A stretch of DNA of 64,000 nucleotides from an uncultured Oscillospiraceae bacterium. GTDB lineage: Bacteria > Bacillota > Clostridia > Oscillospirales > Oscillospiraceae. The translations under genes were made by a program, and so were the position numbers. Location of the stretch: NCBI GenBank assembly GCA_947627325.1, contig CANQVO010000005.1, positions 1 through 64,000 on the forward strand, read 5' to 3'. The notes below the pieces were generated by a model that was not told where the DNA came from, did not search any database, and worked only from the letters and a program-made list of their open reading frames with translations. Below, piece by piece: positions 51,561-60,710 of the stretch (position 1 is the first letter of the stretch; each line of letters begins with the position of its first letter).

Positions 51561-53384
51561 TCATTCCTCCCTTTCGTGAAAGTGGCGATAGACCGCCTGG
51601 GCGGTCTTTTTGTCCAGGACCTCCTCCAATTCTTCCAGCCCCGCGGCCCGGATATTCTTCACGCTCTTAAAATGCCGGAGGAGTTGGGCCCGGCGCTTCT
51701 CCCCCACCCCGGGGATGGCGTCCAGGGCGGAGCCCTTCACCCGCCGGGACTGCTGTTGGCGGTGGAAGGTGATGGCGAAGCGGTGGGTCTCCTCCTGGAT
51801 CTGGCCGATGAGGGCGAAGAGGGCGGGGACGCGCTGGAGCCCCAGTTCCTGGCCCTGGGGGGTGACCAGGCCCCGGGTGCGGTGGCGGTCGTCCTTCACC
51901 ATGCCGAAGACGGGGATGTGAAGTCCCAGCGCCGCCTCCACCTGGGCGGCCACCTGGGCGTGCTCCACCCCGCCGTCGATGAGCAGGAGGTCGGGCAGGG
52001 CGCCGAACTTCTCGTCCCCGTCCAGGTAGCGGCGGAAGCGGCGGGTGAGGACCTGTTCCATGGCGGCGTAGTCGTTGGGGCCGTCCATGTCCCGGAGTTT
52101 GAAACGGCGGTAGTCGCTCCGCTTGGGCCGGCCGTCCTCGTAGACCACCATGGAGGCCACCATGTCGTCCGCGCCCTGGTTGGAGATGTCGTAGCTCTCC
52201 AGCCGCCGGGGGGGCGTCTCCAGGGCGCAGAGCTTACCCAGGGCCTCCATCAGCTTGCTCTGCCGCTCCTCCCGGGTGGTGGCCCGCTCCACCTCCTCCA
52301 CGGCGTTGGTGCGGGCCAGGCGGATGAGGTCCAGCTTGGCCCCCCGCTGGGGGGTGAGCAGTTCCACCCGGCGGCCCGCCTGCTGGGACAAAAGCCGGGC
52401 CAAGGGGACCTCGTCGGGCAGCTCGCAGGGGAGCAGGATGGTCCTGGGCAGTTCCCCCCGGGCGGTGTAGTACTGGCTCACCAGGGCGGAGACCGCCTCC
52501 GCCTCCTCCCCCTCCATGGGGGTCTCGATCAGGTCCAGGTCCTTGGCGGCCAACTCCCCGTCCACAAAGTGGAGCACCACGAAGGAGCTCTTGGCCTGGC
52601 CCCGGAAGAAGCCGACCACGTCCGTGTCCGCCAGCCGGCCCACCGCCCGCTGGCGCTGGGACAATAGCTCCACCGAGCGGATACGGTCCCGCAGGGCGGC
52701 GGCCCGCTCAAAGCGCAGGTCCTGGGCGGCGGCCTCCATCTCGGCGGTCAGCTCGTCGATCACCTCGCCCCCCTTGCCCTCCAGCAGGCGGACGATCTGA
52801 TCCATGGCCTCCCGGTAGCGGCTCTGGTCCATCTCCCGGCGGCAGTAGCCGTCGCACTTGCCCATGTGGTAGTTGAGGCACGGGCGGCCCTTGCCGATGT
52901 CCCGGGGAAATTTTTTGTTGCAGGTGGGCAGGCGGAAGGTCTCCAGCAAAGAGTCGATGATGGCCAGGGAGGCCCCCCGGGAGCCGTAGGGGCCGAAGTA
53001 CCGGGCCCCGTCCTCGGCCACCTTGTTGCTCACGGAGAATTTGGGGTATTCCTCCCGGGCGGTCAGGCGGATGTAGGGGTAGCCCTTGGCGTCCTTCAGG
53101 AGGATGTTGTACTTGGGCTGGTGGCGCTTGATGAGGGCGCACTCCAGCACCAGGGCCTCGAACTCGCTGCCCACCACGATCACGTCAAAGTGGTCGATAG
53201 AGGCCACCATGGCCCTGGTCTTCTCCGTGTGGGAGGCCAGGTGGGCGAAGTACTGGCTCACCCGGTTTTTCAGGGCCTTGGCCTTGCCCACGTAGATGAC
53301 CTCGTTGGCGGCGTTCTGCATGATATACACGCCCGGCTTCAGCGGCAGGGCGTGGGCCTTCTCCTTCAGCTCCTCAAAGGTCAA
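51561..53384 (-). CDS. uvrC: Excinuclease ABC subunit C
   Basis: The start is set by AAAGGAGGTG six bases before TTG at 53384 (reading LTFEELKEKA); an upstream ATG would leave this site inside the gene. 607 residues, normal length. The N-terminal GIY-YIG nuclease (KPGVYIM, then IYVGKAKALKNRVSQYF) makes the 3' incision. The central UVR motif (ELTAEMEAAAQDLRFERAAA) binds UvrB, the RNase H-like nuclease domain makes the 5' incision (SYDISNQGADDMVASMVVYE), and tandem helix-hairpin-helix motifs end the protein (LDAIPGVGEKRRAQLLRHFK). It works with UvrA (61.2-64 kb) in nucleotide excision repair. First gene of the run to the coiled-coil gene. Confidence 0.97.
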   Translation of the reverse strand: MTFEELKEKAHALPLKPGVYIMQNAANEVIYVGKAKALKNRVSQYFAHLASHTEKTRAMVASIDHFDVIVVGSEFEALVLECALIKRHQPKYNILLKDAKGYPYIRLTAREEYPKFSVSNKVAEDGARYFGPYGSRGASLAIIDSLLETFRLPTCNKKFPRDIGKGRPCLNYHMGKCDGYCRREMDQSRYREAMDQIVRLLEGKGGEVIDELTAEMEAAAQDLRFERAAALRDRIRSVELLSQRQRAVGRLADTDVVGFFRGQAKSSFVVLHFVDGELAAKDLDLIETPMEGEEAEAVSALVSQYYTARGELPRTILLPCELPDEVPLARLLSQQAGRRVELLTPQRGAKLDLIRLARTNAVEEVERATTREERQSKLMEALGKLCALETPPRRLESYDISNQGADDMVASMVVYEDGRPKRSDYRRFKLRDMDGPNDYAAMEQVLTRRFRRYLDGDEKFGALPDLLLIDGGVEHAQVAAQVEAALGLHIPVFGMVKDDRHRTRGLVTPQGQELGLQRVPALFALIGQIQEETHRFAITFHRQQQSRRVKGSALDAIPGVGEKRRAQLLRHFKSVKNIRAAGLEELEEVLDKKTAQAVYRHFHEREE

Positions 53385-53540
53385 CGCCCCCACCTCCTTT
53401 TCGCCCATTATACAGGAAACGCCCCCCGTTGGCAAGCCGGCGGGGGGCGAAAGTCCGTGGGATGGAATGGGTCAGGCCCGGTGGAAGGTCAGGGGGAGGA
53501 AAACGCCCCCGCCGGCCCGCGCGCGCCGCCCAAAGGGCGC

Positions 53541-53577
53541 AAAAAACCGGGTCCCGGAAGGGGGGTCCGGGGCCCGG
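53541..53577 (-). terminator. Terminator after the HPr gene
   Basis: Minus strand CCGGGCCCCGGA, 7-nt loop, TCCGGGACCCGG, then a T6 run. Confidence 0.85.
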
Positions 53578-53610
53578 TCCGCGGGGTCATGGTCAGGGTT
53601 GGGGTCGGGG

Positions 53611-53874
53611 TCACTCGGCAAAGTCGGAGTTGACCAGTTCCGCCAGCTTCTCCACGGCTTCCTTTTCGTCGGCGCCGTCGGCCACCAGAGAGACGGTGGT
53701 GCCCTTGACGATGCCCAGAGAGAGAACGCCCAGCAGGCTCTTGCCGTTCACCCGGCGCTCGTCCTTTTCCACCCAGATGGAGCACTTGAACTCGTTGGCC
53801 TTCTGGATGAAGAAGGTGGCGGGGCGGGCGTGGAGGCCCACTTGGTTGTTGATGGTGACTTCCTTCACATACAT
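53611..53874 (-). CDS. HPr-family phosphocarrier protein
   Basis: 87 residues from ATG 53874 with AGGAGG about 11 nt upstream. The active-site His is in GLHARPATF and the regulatory Ser in NGKSLLGVLSLG, so both the PEP-dependent (EI) and HPr-kinase phosphorylation sites are present, unlike Crh, which lacks the His. It may be the PTS carrier or a second HPr used in carbon-catabolite control. No ptsI or other PTS gene is near, so which is open. It has its own promoter and terminator. Confidence 0.93.
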   Translation of the reverse strand: MYVKEVTINNQVGLHARPATFFIQKANEFKCSIWVEKDERRVNGKSLLGVLSLGIVKGTTVSLVADGADEKEAVEKLAELVNSDFAE

Positions 53875-53932
53875 AGACGATTGTCCTCCTATGTTGGCGG
53901 TTAGCAAGTGGGGCTTAGTATAGACCTTTGTT

Positions 53933-53961
53933 AGGATACCAAATTTCCGCCCCAGCGTCAA
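53933..53961 (-). promoter_or_regulatory. Promoter of the HPr gene
   Basis: Minus strand TTGACG, 17-bp spacer, TATCCT, about 52 nt before the start codon. Confidence 0.8.
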
Positions 53962-54008
53962 CGGCGTTTTACACAAAGTTCGCGCCCGGAAGAGGGCTCC
54001 TTCTATGA

Positions 54009-56357
54009 CTATTTTAGCTCCGCCACCGTCACGCCGTCCTCCCCCTCCCCAAAGCGGCCGGGGCGGAAGGACTTGACATAGCGGCTCTTTTTCAGGTGCT
54101 CCCGCACCGCCTTTCGCACCGCCCCGGTGCCCTTGCCGTGGATGATGGTGACGCTCTCCAGCTTGCCCAGCAGGGCGTTGTCCAAAAACAGATCCAGGCA
54201 GGGCAGGGCCTCGTCCACCGTCATGCCCCGCAGGTCCAGTTCCCGGGAGGCGGCCGCCATGCGGATAGGGCGGCTCACGGCGGCGGGCTTGGGCTTGGGC
54301 TTTTGGGCGGCCCCGGCGGCCAGGCGCACCTCCTCCTGCCGGGCGGTCAGCTTCAGGATGCCCGCCTGGAGCTCCAGGGTGCCGTCGGGCCGGACGGCGG
54401 TCACGTCCGCCTGCACCCCCATGGCCAGCACCTCCACCCGGTCCCCGGCCACGGCGGGGCGGGTGGGGGGCGGGGCGGGCAGGTCGGGGGCCGTGGCCCG
54501 CACCGCCTCCTCCGCCTGGTTCAGCTTGGAGCGCACCGATACCCGGGCCTCGTTGGTGTCCGCCCGGGCGTCCTTTCGCATCCGGTTGAGCTCTTTGAAG
54601 ATCTCGTCGGCGGCCCGGCGGGCCTCGTCCACGATCTCCTGGGCCTCGCTCCGGGCCTTCTGGGCGGCCTTCTCCCGCTCCCGCTCCAGGCTCTGGCGGT
54701 ACTCCCGGGCGGTCCGGGCGGACTCCTCCATCTCCGCGCGGAGTTGGGCGGCCCGGTCTTTCTCCTCCTCCATGGCCCGGCGCTGGCCCTCCAGGCGGTC
54801 CAGCACCTCCTCAAAGCGGACGTTCTCGCTGTCCACCCGGGCCCGGGCCCGGTCGATGATCTCCGGGGCGAGCCCCAGCCGCTGGGAGATGGCGAAGGCG
54901 TTGGACCGGCCGGGGATGCCGATGAGCAGGCGGTAGGTGGGCCCCAGGGAGTCCACGTCGAACTCGCAGGAGGCGTTCTCCACCCCGGGGGTGGTCATGG
55001 CGTAGAGCTTTAGCTCGGCGTAGTGGGTGGTGGCGCAGATGAGGGCCCCCAGGCCCCGGGCGCTCTCGATGATGGCGGCGGCCAGGGCGGCGCCCTCCAC
55101 CGGGTCGGTCCCCGCCCCCAACTCGTCAAAGAGGATGAGGGTGCCCTCGTCCGCCTCGGCCAGGATACCCACGATGTTGGTCATGTGGGCGGAGAAGGTG
55201 GAGAGGTTCTGGGCGATGGACTGCTCGTCGCCGATGTCGGCCAGCACCTGGGTGCGAACGGCGATGGCGGAGTCGTCGGCGCAGGGGATGTGCAGACCGC
55301 ACTGGGCCATGAGGGTCAAAAGGCCGATGGTCTTCAGCGTCACCGTCTTGCCCCCCGTGTTGGGGCCGGTGATGACCAGGGTGTCGAAGCTCTCCCCCAG
55401 CCAGAGGTCGTTTGCCACCGCCCGCTTGGGGTCCAAGAGGGGGTGGCGGGCCTTTTTCAGGGAGGTGACCCGGTCGGTGAGCCGGGGGCGCATGGCGTTC
55501 ATCCGGGCGGCCAGCTTGGCCCGGGCGAAGATGCCGTCCAGGAGGATCAGCAGGTCGTAGTCCATGGCGATGTCCTCCTGGAAGGAGGCGCATTCGGCGG
55601 AGAGGGCGGCCAGGACACGCTCGATCTCCTTCTCCTCCTTGGCCTCCAACTCCCGCAGCTCGTTGTTGGCCTTCACCACCCCCATGGGCTCGATGAAGAA
55701 GGTGCCCCCGGAGCCGGACACGTCGTGGACCAGGCCGGGGATGTCGTTTTTGTGCTCGCTCTTGACGGGGACGACGTAGCGCCCGCCCCGCTGGGTGATG
55801 ATGGCCTCCTGCAGGTATTTGGCCTGGTTGGAGGAGATGAGCTTGTTGAGCACCTCCCGGACCTTGGCCGCCGCCGCGCGCTTGTGGCGGCGGATATCGG
55901 CCAGTTCCGGGCTGGCGGCGTCGGCGATCTCGTCCTCGCTGAGGATGGAGCCGGTGATCTTCTCCTCCAGATAGCGGTTGACCGCCAGGGAGCGGAACAG
56001 GTGGGCGATGACGCTGCCCTGGGCCGCGTCGCCGTAGTCCTTCACGCTCCGGGCACAGCGAAGCACCCCGGCCACGTCCAGCAGTTCCCGGGTGTTCAGG
56101 CTGCCCCCCCGGTCCGCCCGTTGCAGAGACGCCCGCACCGGCCGGACGCCGGAGAGGGCGGGGGTGCCGTGCAGGGTGAGCATGGAAAAGGCCGCCGCCG
56201 TCTCCTGCTGGAGGCGCTCGACGCTGGGGAGGTCCGTCTCGGGCAGGAGCTCCAGGGCCTTCTCCTTCCCCTCCTGGGTGGCGGCCTCCTGGGCCAGCAG
56301 CTCCAGCACCCGGGGCAGCTCCAGGGTCTCCATGGATTTGCGAAAACGCTCGGTCAT
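54009..56357 (-). CDS. mutS2: MutS2 endonuclease / ribosome-rescue ATPase
   Basis: 782 residues; ATG preceded by GGTAAGGAGAAACTGGC. The clamp/lever helices are N-terminal; the MutS-type ATPase has Walker A VITGPNTGGKTVTLKTIGLL at about residue 335, then the GTLILFDELGAGTDPVEGAA Walker B/signature. A long coiled coil spans about 510-600. A KOW-like linker and a C-terminal Smr nuclease domain (about 704-782, LDLRGMTVDEAL and IIHGKGTGAVRKAVREHL) follow. MutS2 lacks the mismatch-recognition domain. In Firmicutes it suppresses homologous recombination and/or splits collided ribosomes. It follows the CBS-domain gene, from which a terminator separates it. Confidence 0.97.
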   Translation of the reverse strand: MTERFRKSMETLELPRVLELLAQEAATQEGKEKALELLPETDLPSVERLQQETAAAFSMLTLHGTPALSGVRPVRASLQRADRGGSLNTRELLDVAGVLRCARSVKDYGDAAQGSVIAHLFRSLAVNRYLEEKITGSILSEDEIADAASPELADIRRHKRAAAAKVREVLNKLISSNQAKYLQEAIITQRGGRYVVPVKSEHKNDIPGLVHDVSGSGGTFFIEPMGVVKANNELRELEAKEEKEIERVLAALSAECASFQEDIAMDYDLLILLDGIFARAKLAARMNAMRPRLTDRVTSLKKARHPLLDPKRAVANDLWLGESFDTLVITGPNTGGKTVTLKTIGLLTLMAQCGLHIPCADDSAIAVRTQVLADIGDEQSIAQNLSTFSAHMTNIVGILAEADEGTLILFDELGAGTDPVEGAALAAAIIESARGLGALICATTHYAELKLYAMTTPGVENASCEFDVDSLGPTYRLLIGIPGRSNAFAISQRLGLAPEIIDRARARVDSENVRFEEVLDRLEGQRRAMEEEKDRAAQLRAEMEESARTAREYRQSLEREREKAAQKARSEAQEIVDEARRAADEIFKELNRMRKDARADTNEARVSVRSKLNQAEEAVRATAPDLPAPPPTRPAVAGDRVEVLAMGVQADVTAVRPDGTLELQAGILKLTARQEEVRLAAGAAQKPKPKPAAVSRPIRMAAASRELDLRGMTVDEALPCLDLFLDNALLGKLESVTIIHGKGTGAVRKAVREHLKKSRYVKSFRPGRFGEGEDGVTVAELK

Positions 56358-56385
56358 GCCAGTTTCTCCTTACCTGAAAATGGGC

Positions 56386-56414
56386 AAAAAGCCTCGCCCG
56401 GGGCGAGGCTTTTT
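56386..56414 (-). terminator. Terminator between the CBS-domain gene and mutS2
   Basis: AAAAAGCCTCGCC / GGCGAGGCTTTTT with a 3-nt loop and T-runs on both strands. It ends the CBS-domain transcript on the minus strand. Confidence 0.88.
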
Positions 56415-56418
56415 GGGG

Positions 56419-57378
56419 TCACGACGGTTCTTCCTCCGGGGCCAGCACGTCCATGGGGCTGGGCTTCACCTTCGTCACGGTGGCCCACTCCACCCGCCGC
56501 TCGGCGATGGAGTCCACGTGGATCCGCAGGCCCTCCAGCTCCAAGTCCAGCTGGCTCCCGTCCTCCGGGATCACGTCCAGGTGGGCGAAGATCAGGCCGC
56601 CCAGGGTGTCGTAGTCGGCCTCCTCTTCCTCGGGGAAGGTGAGGTCCAGGACCTTTTCCAGTTCCTCCAACTCCACGCCCCCGGCCACCTTCCAGCGGTC
56701 CTCCCCCAGGGGGATGATCTCCTGCTCGTCGGCGGGGTCAAATTCGTCGTATATCTTGCCCACGATCTCCTCCAGCAAGTCCTCCATGGTGACCAGCCCG
56801 GCGGTGCCGCCGTACTCGTCCACCACGATGGCCATGTGGGTCTTGCGCTCCTGCATATCCCGGAACAGCTTGTCCGTCCGCACCGTCTCGGGGACGAAGT
56901 AGGGCTGGCGCAGGAGCTCCCCCAGGGCCTTGGGCTCGGGCCGCTGGGTGTTGAGCAGGTAGTCCCGGACGTTCAGGATGCCCACGATGTCGTCCGGGTC
57001 CTTTTCGTAGACGGGAAAGCGGGACAGCCCGGAGTTCTCGATGGCCGCCAGGATCTCCTCGGGGGTGTCGGCCATGTCCAGCAGGACCATGTCGGTGCGG
57101 TGGATCATCACGTCGGCGGCGGTGGTGTCGTTGAGCTCGAAGATGTTTTCGATCATCTCCCGCTCCTCCTGCTGGATGGCGCCCAGCTCCTCCCCCGCGT
57201 CCACCATCTGCATGATCTCCTCCTCGGAGACCTTGTCGCCGCCGTGGCCGGTGAGGCGGATGAGAAGGGCCTTGAGCTTGTTGTCGGCGGGGGCCAGGTG
57301 GAACCACAGCGCCGCCGCCAGGCAGAGATCCACCACGGCCAGCACCCCAACCAGAGCCATCCATAATCGGTCGTCCAC
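56419..57378 (-). CDS. HlyC/CorC-family CBS-domain protein with shortened membrane part
   Basis: GTG at 57378 is chosen (ATAGGAGGAATTTGTCC precedes it at about 9 nt); 319 residues. One N-terminal helix (LWMALVGVLAVVDLCLAAAL) replaces the four-helix DUF21/CNNM domain of full-length HlyC/CorC proteins. Then follow an EEEIMQMVDAGEELGAIQQE linker typical of the family, two CBS domains (about 85-205, TAADVMIHRTDMVLLDMADT and AIVVDEYGGTAGLVTMEDLL) and a CorC_HlyC domain (about 225-305). CBS pairs bind adenosine nucleotides. The family is linked to Mg/Co efflux. Without DUF21 this protein more likely regulates or partners another transporter than transports itself. Confidence 0.88.
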   Translation of the reverse strand: MDDRLWMALVGVLAVVDLCLAAALWFHLAPADNKLKALLIRLTGHGGDKVSEEEIMQMVDAGEELGAIQQEEREMIENIFELNDTTAADVMIHRTDMVLLDMADTPEEILAAIENSGLSRFPVYEKDPDDIVGILNVRDYLLNTQRPEPKALGELLRQPYFVPETVRTDKLFRDMQERKTHMAIVVDEYGGTAGLVTMEDLLEEIVGKIYDEFDPADEQEIIPLGEDRWKVAGGVELEELEKVLDLTFPEEEEADYDTLGGLIFAHLDVIPEDGSQLDLELEGLRIHVDSIAERRVEWATVTKVKPSPMDVLAPEEEPS

Positions 57379-57440
57379 GGACAAATTCCTCCTATGTATC
57401 AAGGTATCTTATTTTCGTGCCCCATATCGGCACAGAGTAT

Positions 57441-57468
57441 AGTATAGCACAAACTTCGCAAATGTCCA
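57441..57468 (-). promoter_or_regulatory. Promoter of the CBS-domain gene
   Basis: Minus strand TGGACA, 16-bp spacer, TATACT with an upstream TGC (extended -10). Confidence 0.75.
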
Positions 57469-57490
57469 GAGGGAGTGTGCGTCCGCCCCG

Positions 57491-59704
57491 CTATTCCCCT
57501 CTCAGCCGGGCGGCCAGGGCGGAGTAGCGGCGCTGGGGGCGGTCGTTTTCCACCATGCGGGCGAACAGCCGCTTGTCCCCCACGGCCACGAACAGGCTCC
57601 TGGCCCGGGTGACGGCGGTGTACAGCACGCCCCGGGTGAGGAGCATGGGCGGCGCGTCCAGGCAGGCGAAGACCACGGCGGGGTACTCGCTGCCCTGGGA
57701 CTTGTGGACGGTGACGGCGTAGGCCAGCTCCAACTCGTTCAGCGCGTCCCCGGGGTAGAAGACCTGGCGGCCGTCGAAGTCCACCGTCAGCCCCGCGCCG
57801 TCGGCGGAGACGTCGATGATATGGCCAATGTCGCCGTTGAAGATCCCCAGGCCGGACTCGTTGCGCCCCCGGTCCACCCACATGGCGTCGTAGTTGTTCT
57901 TCACCTGCATCACCCGGTCCCCCAGGCGGAAGATCTGCTCCCCAAAGGGCCGCTGGGGCTTGTCCTCCGCCGGGGGGTTCAGCGCCTCCTGCAACCGGCG
58001 GTTGAGGGCGGCGGTGCCCATGGGGCCCTTCCGGGTGGGGGAGAGCACCTGGACCTGTCCGGCGGGGATGCCCATGTTTTTGGGTAGGCGGCTGCCCACC
58101 AGCTCCACCACCGTCTGGGCCGCGTCCTCGCTTCTGAGGCGGGTCAGGAAGAAGAAGTCCCCCTCCCCGGTGTTCTTGAGCTGGGGGAGGATGCCGTGGT
58201 GGATCTCGTGGGCACTGCGGACGATGGCGCTCTGGGCGGCCTGGCGGAAGATCTGGACCAGGGAGACCGAGGGGAGGACGCCGCTTTTCAAGAGGTCGGC
58301 CAACAGCGCCCCCGGCCCCACCGAGGGAAGCTGGTTGGGATCCCCCACCAGCACCAGCCGGGCGTCGTCCCGCAACCCCGCCAACAGCGCGGCCATGAGG
58401 GAGATATCCACCATGGACGTCTCGTCCACGATGACGGCGTCCGCCTTCAGGGGGTCGGACTGGTCGTGGGTGAAGATGAGCTTGCCGGTCTTGTCGTCAA
58501 AATGCGTCTCCAGCAGGCGGTGGATGGTGTACGCCTCCTGGCCGCACAACTCCCCCAGGCGCTTGGCCGCCCGCCCGGTGGGGGCGGCCAGGGCGGTCTC
58601 CAGCCCCAGGTGCTCAAAGAGGGCCAGCACCCCCCGCAGGGAGGTGGTCTTGCCCGTGCCCGGCCCGCCGGTGAGGAGCATCACCTGGCCCCGGGCGGCC
58701 AGCTCCACCGCCTGGAGCTGCTGGGGGGCGTAGGTGAGGCCCTGGTCGGCCTGGATGCGCTCCAACAGCCGGGGCAGGTCCCCGGGGACCTGCATCTCCA
58801 TCCGGGCCATCTCCTCCAGCCGCGCGGCCACGTAGCGCTCCGCCTCAAAGAGGTCGGCCAGGTACACGCAGTCCAGGCCCCGCACCGTCTCCCGCGCCAC
58901 CTGTCCCTCCCGCTGGAGGTCGGCCAGCGCGCCGGTGAGGCTGTCGGGCCCCTCCAGGGAGAGGAGCTGGGCGGTGGCGGAGAGGAGCTTGTCCGCCGTG
59001 AGAAAGGTGTGGCCGTTTCCGGCGTTGTGGCGCAGTTCAAAGAGCAGGGCGGCCTCCAGCCGCTGGGGGTCGGCGGCGTCGATCCCCAGCTCCACCGCCA
59101 GGGCGTCCGCCTTCTGAAAGGCCACGTCCAGGCCGGGGTCTGTGAGCAGATAGGGGTCGGCCTTGAGCTCGTCCAGCGCGTCCTCGCCGTAGAGGCGGTA
59201 GAGGGGCAGGGCCAGGTCGGCGGAGAGCTCGTGGCGGCGGAGGAAGTCCATGAGCCGGCCCATGCCCATCTGGGCCCGGAAGTTGTGGGAGATGTCCCGG
59301 GCCCGCTTGAGGGAGAAGCCGGGCAGGGCCAGGAGCTTGGTGGGGTGGTTTTCCAGCACGTCCAGGGTGTCCTCCCCGAACTCCTCCACCAGCCGCCGGG
59401 CGGTGATGGCGCCCACCCCCTTCACCGCGCCGGAGGAGAGGTACTCCAAAATGGCCGCCGCCGTCTCGGGCAGCTTGCGCTCCACCGTCCGGGCCTTGAA
59501 CTGCGCGCCGTAGGTGGGGTGGCGCATCCACTCCCCCGTCAGGCTCAGGCTCTCCCCGGGGGACACGCCGGGCATACAGCCCACCACCGTCACCGGCTCC
59601 TCCTCCCCCTCCACCCGGAGGCGCAGGACGCTATAGCCGTTTTCCCCGTTGCGGAAAACGACCTGATCTACCTGTCCGTCCAGTTGTCTGGGCTCGCGGG
59701 CCAC
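57491..59704 (-). CDS. recD2: SF1B DNA helicase RecD2
   Basis: 737 residues; GTG start with AGGGAGGTG 5-6 nt before it. The N-terminal OB-like and helix-hairpin-helix region (SSGAVKGVGAITARRLVEEF) is typical of RecD2, not RecD. Motif I MLLTGGPGTGKTTSLRGVLA lies at about residue 340, followed by motifs DAVIVDETSMVDISLMAALL and LVGDPNQLPSVGPGALL. An SH3-like insert and motif VI (VTVHKSQGSEYPAVV, then LYTAVTRAR) follow. It unwinds DNA 5'-3' without RecBC and takes part in repair and replication-fork maintenance. A possible small membrane peptide gene overlaps its 5' end. Confidence 0.96.
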   Translation of the reverse strand: MAREPRQLDGQVDQVVFRNGENGYSVLRLRVEGEEEPVTVVGCMPGVSPGESLSLTGEWMRHPTYGAQFKARTVERKLPETAAAILEYLSSGAVKGVGAITARRLVEEFGEDTLDVLENHPTKLLALPGFSLKRARDISHNFRAQMGMGRLMDFLRRHELSADLALPLYRLYGEDALDELKADPYLLTDPGLDVAFQKADALAVELGIDAADPQRLEAALLFELRHNAGNGHTFLTADKLLSATAQLLSLEGPDSLTGALADLQREGQVARETVRGLDCVYLADLFEAERYVAARLEEMARMEMQVPGDLPRLLERIQADQGLTYAPQQLQAVELAARGQVMLLTGGPGTGKTTSLRGVLALFEHLGLETALAAPTGRAAKRLGELCGQEAYTIHRLLETHFDDKTGKLIFTHDQSDPLKADAVIVDETSMVDISLMAALLAGLRDDARLVLVGDPNQLPSVGPGALLADLLKSGVLPSVSLVQIFRQAAQSAIVRSAHEIHHGILPQLKNTGEGDFFFLTRLRSEDAAQTVVELVGSRLPKNMGIPAGQVQVLSPTRKGPMGTAALNRRLQEALNPPAEDKPQRPFGEQIFRLGDRVMQVKNNYDAMWVDRGRNESGLGIFNGDIGHIIDVSADGAGLTVDFDGRQVFYPGDALNELELAYAVTVHKSQGSEYPAVVFACLDAPPMLLTRGVLYTAVTRARSLFVAVGDKRLFARMVENDRPQRRYSALAARLRGE

Positions 59705-59823
59705 GCCGCCACCTCCCTGCCCTGGGGCTTTCCGGCCCGTAGAGCCATCGCCACAGGGGATACATCAAACAGTAGGAGACCAAAAGGGCCCCTACCACCT
59801 CCAGCGCTGCGGTCAAGTGCATC
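59631..59823 (-). CDS. Possible small membrane peptide upstream of recD2
   Basis: 63 codons from ATG 59823. The first 30 residues form one good membrane helix (ALEVVGALLVSYCLMYPLWR plus WLYGP); the rest is basic and Gly/Arg-rich and overlaps the first 74 bp of recD2, where it may be only a shadow. GGGGCGAGGTG directly precedes the ATG, with tight spacing. Could be a leader ORF coupled to recD2. Confidence 0.35.
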
Positions 59824-59885
59824 ACCTCGCCCCAGTTTATGGCGGGGGGCGTCCTGCTGTGCGGGGGGAGGTTTTGCCTCTCAAC

Positions 59886-60697
59886 GGAGGGGATTTTTGC
59901 GCCTACGATAGGCGAGGTTTGTCCTCCCGAACGGGGGTTGCTCTCTTTTTGTCCGTGAGGCAAAGTTCGTCCTCCCGAACGGGGGCTAGTTGTTGCCCGA
60001 ACCGGGCAAAGGTCGCGCCTCCCGGCGCGGGGGCCAAACCCATTTTCTTTTTCTTTGCGAAGAAAAAGAAAACGGTTTTGGATGCCAAAAGAAAAAGAAG
60101 GAGCTATGATTGTTGGCCCCCGTTTCTATTGCTCGGCGGCCCGGAATAGCTGGATTGGTAGTGGAAGATGCCGCCACTGGGCGGCATGACCTGGTTCACA
60201 GATACACGTAGCGTTTCTATTACAGCCGCCGCGGCCGCCTCTGCCAGCCAGGACTGAAAGGCGGCGTGAACGGGGCCGGGTGCGGTCGCCGAGGCCGCCG
60301 CTATGGCGAAGGATTGGGAGCGTTCGTTTCTTGCGGGTTGAGTGGTGAAGGTGAAGGGAAACGACCTTCTAATCATAGTCCCCAGAGGCGGCCGCGGCGG
60401 TTGCAATAGGAGAGCTACGCTATTCCCGGTACGGCGTCGCGCCGCCCAGTGGCGGCAACTTACTCCTGCGATCCAGTCTTTCCGGGCCGCCGAGTGGAAG
60501 AAGAAGGGGCAACAATACTAAGCCCCTTCTTTTCTCTTTGGAGTCCAGGACCGTTTCTCTTTTCTCCGCAGAGAAAAGAGAAATGGTCCTGGCCCCCGCG
60601 CCGGGAGGCGCGACCTTTGCCCAGTGTGGGCAATCACCAACTCCCCGTTCGAGAGGACGAACGCCGCCCGTTACAGGCGCTAAAACCCTCCCCCGCC
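59886..60697. repeat. 0.8-kb imperfect palindrome of dispersed-repeat sequence
   Basis: The whole gap between recD2 and the export-protein gene is an inverted repeat. The left arm (about 59886-60243) and right arm (about 60383-60697) share blocks such as GGGCAAAGGTCGCGCCTCCC, GGCGCGGGGGCCA, CTCGGCGGCCCGGAA, GCCGCCACTGGGCGGC and GCCGCCGCGGCCGCCTCTG. Each arm carries its own internal hairpin (TTTCTTTTTCTTTGCG / AAGAAAAAGAAA on the left; TTTCTCTTTTCTC / GAGAAAAGAGAAA on the right). No coding sequence with normal composition is present. It looks like two copies of a non-coding repeat inserted head to head. Confidence 0.82.
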
Positions 60698-60710
60698 GTT
60701 CGGCGGGTAC

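Noticed and set aside
60104..60406. Minus-strand 100-codon frame inside the palindrome
   Set aside because: It spans the left repeat arm and the loop, lacks a ribosome site, and its composition follows the inverted repeat rather than local codon use.
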